Shown: positions 60,693 to 64,000 of the stretch, piece after piece
Numbering within the stretch: the first letter of the stretch is position 1
How the letters are laid out: every line of letters starts with the position of its first letter
Source of the DNA: an uncultured Collinsella sp.
GTDB lineage: Bacteria; Actinomycetota; Coriobacteriia; Coriobacteriales; Coriobacteriaceae
Assembly: GCA_958405195.1 (NCBI GenBank)
Contig: CATYDM010000005.1
Coordinates: 13,550-77,549, forward strand
Direction of reading: 5' to 3'
DNA length: 64,000 nucleotides
Position numbers and translations under genes: made by a program
Notes under the pieces: model-generated
The model's input: only the letters and a program-made list of their open reading frames with translations
What the model was told of the DNA's origin: nothing
The model's database searches: none

Positions 60693-61997
60693 CTACTGGT
60701 TGTCAGCAGCCGAGAAATCCATATCGAGCGAGGAAACGGCCCAGCCGATATGGCTGTCGGAGCGCACGAATTTGACGGTGTACTCCTGCTCGCCGCCCTT
60801 GGACAGCGATGCCTTCACCTTAGCGGTCGTCTCGGTCATGGACTGATCCATGCCCTCGACGGACACGGTGGCACCCTGCGGAATCGAGGAGATGATCATC
60901 GACTTGGCGTCCTCGGACAGACTCGAGGCCAGGCAAGACTCGGCCTTTGCGGTGTCACCATCCCCGGCAGCCTGGAACAGATCGGAAACGACAGACTCCT
61001 GGGACGGGAAACCGAAGCCGCGCGTGTAGGCAAAGCCCAGACCGCCCGCGGCGATCAGAATGAGCAGAAGCAGCACGATGAAGACTTTGAGACCCGTGTG
61101 GCGATGGCGACGACGAACCTTGGCCTGCTTACGATCCTGACGGTCCTGCTGGACCATCTCGGACTCGGACAGCGTAAAGAAGCCGGTGTCCGAGGGATCG
61201 GGCATAAACTGGCCGGTCGCGCCCGTAGGATCGAGCGGATCAACGGCAGGAGCGTCCATCGCGGGCGCCGGAGCCGTGGCCATAGCCGTCTGGGCAGACA
61301 GCGCGGCAAGCGAATCGTGCACGCGGGCAAGCTCATCGGCCTGCTCGGAGGTGAGCTGGTAGATGCCATCGGCAGTAGCGGCGTTAAAGGCGTCGAGCGC
61401 GTCGGAGGGGCGGCCGGCGGCAGAAAGCGCCTGACCCATGCCGGCGTTGAGCGCACGCGTGTCGTCGCGGGGACCGGCAAAGTCGATAGCCGTGCGGTAG
61501 GTCTCCACGGCATCCGCCGGACGGCCGAGCTTAATGAAGCAACGACCGAGCTCGCCGAGTGCGGCGGCAGGAGCCGGATTGGCGCCGTCGATGGCAGCCT
61601 GACGGAAGGCAGTACCCGCGTTGGCATAGTCGCCCGACTGGAACAGCGCGTTACCCAGGCCCAGATAGGCCTTGAACGGCGTGGCATAGGAAGCATCCTG
61701 CGTAGCAGCAGAGAACGCCTGGGCGGCCGTCGTGTAGTCGCCCACGGCGGCGAGCGCCTTGCCGCGGTTGGTGAGCAGTGCGCCGCGCTTGCCGTAGGTG
61801 CCGTCGTTGAGGGCGGCGGCATAGGCCTCGGCGGCCTCAGCATACATGCCCAGGTGCATCAAGGCGTTACCACGAAGGTGATCGGCCTCGCCCATAATCT
61901 CATCGGGAGTTTTTGCCGCCCCAAGCATCTGGGCTGCAGCGGAAAAATCACCCGCGCGGTAAGCGGCGCGGCCCTGTTGGATCAGCTGGCTATTCAA
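60693..61997 (-). CDS. TPR-repeat single-pass membrane protein
   Basis: 434 residues; not assigned to a known system. The N-terminal 230 residues hold about six tetratricopeptide-like repeats (YRAGDFSAAAQMLGAA, LGMYAEAAEAYAAAL, VGDYTTAAQAFSAA, SGDYANAGTAFRQAA, LGRPADAVETYRTAI, AGRPSDALDAFNAA). A Pro/Ala-rich linker and a basic stretch follow, then a membrane helix (about 303-323). The extracytoplasmic C-terminal domain of about 110 residues looks like a small cystatin/NTF2-type sensor domain. Start TTG at 61997 behind AAGGGGA. The cytoplasmic TPR region suggests a protein-interaction scaffold. Confidence 0.8.
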   Translation of the reverse strand: MNSQLIQQGRAAYRAGDFSAAAQMLGAAKTPDEIMGEADHLRGNALMHLGMYAEAAEAYAAALNDGTYGKRGALLTNRGKALAAVGDYTTAAQAFSAATQDASYATPFKAYLGLGNALFQSGDYANAGTAFRQAAIDGANPAPAAALGELGRCFIKLGRPADAVETYRTAIDFAGPRDDTRALNAGMGQALSAAGRPSDALDAFNAATADGIYQLTSEQADELARVHDSLAALSAQTAMATAPAPAMDAPAVDPLDPTGATGQFMPDPSDTGFFTLSESEMVQQDRQDRKQAKVRRRHRHTGLKVFIVLLLLILIAAGGLGFAYTRGFGFPSQESVVSDLFQAAGDGDTAKAESCLASSLSEDAKSMIISSIPQGATVSVEGMDQSMTETTAKVKASLSKGGEQEYTVKFVRSDSHIGWAVSSLDMDFSAADNQ

Positions 61998-62008
61998 GGA
62001 AGTCCCCT

Positions 62009-62551
62009 TTACTCGTGAACGATCTCGACATGGACGATCTCGTCGCCGGCACGCAGCTGCGAAATCACATCAAGACCCTCGACCGTGGTACCAAAGACGG
62101 TGTAACCGGAATCGAGGTTATGCTGGGCGCCCAGGCAGAAGTAGAACTGCGAACCCGCGGAATCGGGGTCCATGGAGCGTGCCATGGCAAGGGCACCATC
62201 GACATGGCTGTTGCGCGGATTGGTGGCAAACTCGCCCTTAATGCAGTAGCCGGGGCCACCGGTACCGGGCATGCCGTCGGGGCCCTCAAGACCGGCAGCG
62301 ACGTCGGCGCCGGACATATCGCGGGTATTGGGGTCGCCGCCCTGAATGACAAAGCCGGGCACATAGCGATGGAACTTAAGGCCATCATAGAAGCCCATCG
62401 TGGAAAGCTCGCAGAAGTTCGCGACATGAATGGGAGCGCCCTCGCCGTCAAACTTGACCTTGATGGTACCCTTCGACGTCTCGATAACGGCGCACTCGTC
62501 GCCGGCAAGCTGATACTCGGGCGTGTAGAGCTCTTTCTTAAAACCAAACAT
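62009..62551 (-). CDS. ppiB: Cyclophilin-type peptidyl-prolyl cis-trans isomerase
   Basis: Cytoplasmic cyclophilin that speeds up proline isomerisation (180 residues). LKFHRYVPGFVIQGGDP is the catalytic segment. GPGYCIKGEF and the MARSMDPDSAGSQFYFCLG core match the family. AAGGAAGG-type ribosome-binding site before the ATG. It lies between the TPR and zinc-ribbon genes on the same strand and has its own promoter. Confidence 0.95.
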   Translation of the reverse strand: MFGFKKELYTPEYQLAGDECAVIETSKGTIKVKFDGEGAPIHVANFCELSTMGFYDGLKFHRYVPGFVIQGGDPNTRDMSGADVAAGLEGPDGMPGTGGPGYCIKGEFATNPRNSHVDGALAMARSMDPDSAGSQFYFCLGAQHNLDSGYTVFGTTVEGLDVISQLRAGDEIVHVEIVHE

Positions 62552-62590
62552 GTGGTTCCTTCCTCGTGCGTTTAAAGCATATTTGTACGA

Positions 62591-62620
62591 ATTGTAGCAA
62601 TAAGCATGCGCTTACATCAA
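62591..62620 (-). promoter_or_regulatory. Promoter of ppiB with palindrome in the spacer
   Basis: TTGATG-N18-TACAAT on the minus strand with TGC before the -10. The spacer contains TAAGC-N4-GCTTA, a perfect 14-bp palindrome and an operator candidate. Confidence 0.55.
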
Positions 62621-62658
62621 TTGCGCACGTAGGTTATGCCGACTATGGCGAACTAATT

Positions 62659-63801
62659 TTAGGAACGCCGCTGCGGCTTCCAGGAGCCCACGTTGGCGTC
62701 GTACTGATTAAGCGCGCTGTTGCCACTCTGCGCGATGGGCGCCAGGATCTCGCTTTGGTGGGAACTCATCGACTCGCCATCGGGAATGGCCAGCGAGATG
62801 TCCCAACTCTGGCAGATCACGTCGACGCGCTCATACATCCACTCGGCAAGCTGCTTTAAGTGGGCGATGTCGTCCGCATAGACCGTATCGTCTTGGTACT
62901 TAAGGTTGTTGAGCTCATCTTGCGTCTTTTTGATCTGGTCGCGCAGGGCGTAAGCACTCTGTGACAGCTCCTGACGGGTGGACAGCGGCGTTCGGAGATA
63001 GCCGTTGTTAAAGGAATCGATGACCTCGCCGATCTGGTCCTCGTCACCGTAGGACACGATGGTCTGATACAGACCGTCGAGCCTGGTATAGAGCTGATCA
63101 TCGGTCAGCACGGTTTCTTCCTGGACCACCTCGGCAGAATCGTCCTGCTTGGTATCGTCCTCAGTCGCCTCGCCCTTTTGGCGCGTGGGGAAGGTCGTCT
63201 GCGCGGCTTGGCCAAACTGGTCATAGAAGCCAGGCATGACACCCATGGGATCGGCCGTCACGAACCAATAGGCACCGCCGCAAACGACGGCAAGGACCGC
63301 GATGACGATGAGCGGCTTGGGAATATGACGCTTGTGCTTGTGATAGGCGTCCTCGTCGGGATGCACCTTGCGCTTGGGTTTTTGAGCATCGTCATGCAAG
63401 GAAACCGGCGTGGGAATATCGACCTTGGGGATACCGAAATCCTTATCGAAAGCCGGCAGCACGCAGGTCTCGTTAGGATCGGCGGCGTCCGAAAGCACCG
63501 CAGCGGCAGAGGCCGGCGCATGCGGCACCTCGGTATCGATCTGCTCTTGCGTTAGGCGCGGAAAGCCCGCCGTGCGGCCCGCTGCCAGGTCGGATGCGGC
63601 CGCGTCCTCGGAGAGGATACCCGGAGCGGGGCGTCCGCATTTGGGGCACGTACGATCATGCGGAGAAAGACGGGCACCGCAGCCCTCGCAGAACACGAAC
63701 TCGGTGTGCTCGGGACCATCGCCCGGACCCACATAGGCGTTGCAGTAGGGGCAGAACGAGGCGCCGTCCTCGATAGTCTTAAGGCAATGCGGGCAGATCA
63801 C
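62659..63801 (-). CDS. Zinc-ribbon single-pass membrane protein
   Basis: 380 residues; not recognised as a named family. Two N-terminal treble-clef/zinc-ribbon pairs: ICPHCLKTIEDGASFCPYC and FCEGCGARLSPHDRTCPKCG. A long polar region, a basic stretch (HKHKRHIPK) and a membrane helix (about 165-183) follow. The C-terminal extracytoplasmic domain is helical (YTRLDGLYQTIVSYGDEDQ...). GTG at 63801 is preferred because AAGAGG lies 5-6 nt upstream and such proteins begin at ICPHC; a TTG at 63831 would be an alternative. It shares the soluble-N, membrane-helix, outer-domain design with the TPR protein nearby. Confidence 0.8.
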   Translation of the reverse strand: MICPHCLKTIEDGASFCPYCNAYVGPGDGPEHTEFVFCEGCGARLSPHDRTCPKCGRPAPGILSEDAAASDLAAGRTAGFPRLTQEQIDTEVPHAPASAAAVLSDAADPNETCVLPAFDKDFGIPKVDIPTPVSLHDDAQKPKRKVHPDEDAYHKHKRHIPKPLIVIAVLAVVCGGAYWFVTADPMGVMPGFYDQFGQAAQTTFPTRQKGEATEDDTKQDDSAEVVQEETVLTDDQLYTRLDGLYQTIVSYGDEDQIGEVIDSFNNGYLRTPLSTRQELSQSAYALRDQIKKTQDELNNLKYQDDTVYADDIAHLKQLAEWMYERVDVICQSWDISLAIPDGESMSSHQSEILAPIAQSGNSALNQYDANVGSWKPQRRS

Positions 63802-63841
63802 GGCATCCTCTTTTCGAAGCAATTCAAACAATCGAGGTTAG

Positions 63842-63850
63842 AGCATAACA
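63842..63850 (-). promoter_or_regulatory. Extended -10 promoter candidate for zinc-ribbon gene
   Basis: TGT-TATGCT on the minus strand; start near 63835. Confidence 0.35.
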
Positions 63851-63944
63851 TCGCCACGGCCCCACAGGAGCAAGGCACCAATTCAACATCGCCGCTCACC
63901 CCTAAGTTGCGGTGAAATAGGGACTGAATAGGAGGTTAAAACGC

Positions 63945-64000
63945 TTAAACGGGGGTGCGGACGATTTCTTGGACCGCGCCTAGGCGTATCCAAGCTTCCT
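63945..64000 (-). CDS. Possible C-terminus of a gene continuing beyond the window
   Basis: The minus strand is open from the edge with EAWIRLGAVQEIVRTPV and then TAA. The fragment is 17 codons, too short to name. It is included because the composition looks coding and the neighbouring zinc-ribbon gene is on the same strand. The sequence between its stop and 63850 shows no other gene. Confidence 0.3.
   Translation of the reverse strand, partial: EAWIRLGAVQEIVRTPV

Overview
The window looks like a chromosomal core-genome segment of a high-GC Coriobacteriia bacterium, most likely Collinsella or a close relative. The evidence is an actinobacterial-type integration host factor (mihF) ahead of gmk, rpoZ and thiI; strong G/C third-position bias; a two-subunit glycyl-tRNA synthetase; pyruvate phosphate dikinase with its regulator; and a large fused AdhE. 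The genus is an inference from gene content, not a database result. Nearly everything is on the minus strand. The plus strand carries only rpmB, adhE, an APH/choline-kinase-fold gene and dinB. No rRNA, tRNA, CRISPR array or prophage was recognised. Layout, left to right: (1) 1-5.7 kb: lepA (cut by the window edge), rpsT and the transformation operon comEA-comEC-holA. (2) 5.9-8.4 kb: mihF-gmk-rpoZ-thiI. (3) 8.6-14 kb: pyrimidine operon pyrR-pyrB-pyrC-pyrK-pyrD-pyrF behind an attenuator-like leader. (4) 14.1-18.6 kb: plus-strand island with rpmB, a decayed transposon relic, adhE and a small kinase-fold gene. (5) 18.7-29 kb: proS-ispG-rseP-dxr-cdsA-uppS-frr-pyrH and rpsB-tsf, covering isoprenoid, lipid and undecaprenyl precursors, intramembrane proteolysis and translation. 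(6) 29-34.3 kb: yraN-comM-dprA-trmFO-xerC, a DNA-processing and transformation operon. (7) 34.4-42.8 kb: rplS-rnhB, ppdK with its regulator, and glyQ-glyS. (8) 42.9-46.9 kb: rpsP-khpA-rimM-trmD-lepB, then dinB. (9) 46.9-53.7 kb: a radical-SAM pair, then rplU-rpmA-obgE-nadD-yqeK-rsfS. (10) 53.7-60.6 kb: the rod-shape cluster mreB-mreC-mreD-mrdA-rodA plus a DUF697-like membrane protein. (11) 60.7-64 kb: a TPR membrane protein, a cyclophilin and a zinc-ribbon membrane protein. The most interesting non-textbook signals are these. A shared direct-repeat element (TTTGGT-N5-TTTGGTTTG) lies 72-76 bp upstream of both transformation operons. An RseP-family protease carries a long inserted segment with a helix-turn-helix-like stretch. 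The pyrR leader can form two mutually exclusive hairpins. Phased repeats lie upstream of ppdK, and a 28-bp palindrome lies upstream of adhE. xerC has no canonical start codon in front of its conserved N-terminus. The penicillin-binding protein has two N-terminal membrane segments. A RAYT-like transposase relic is bounded by 25-bp inverted repeats.
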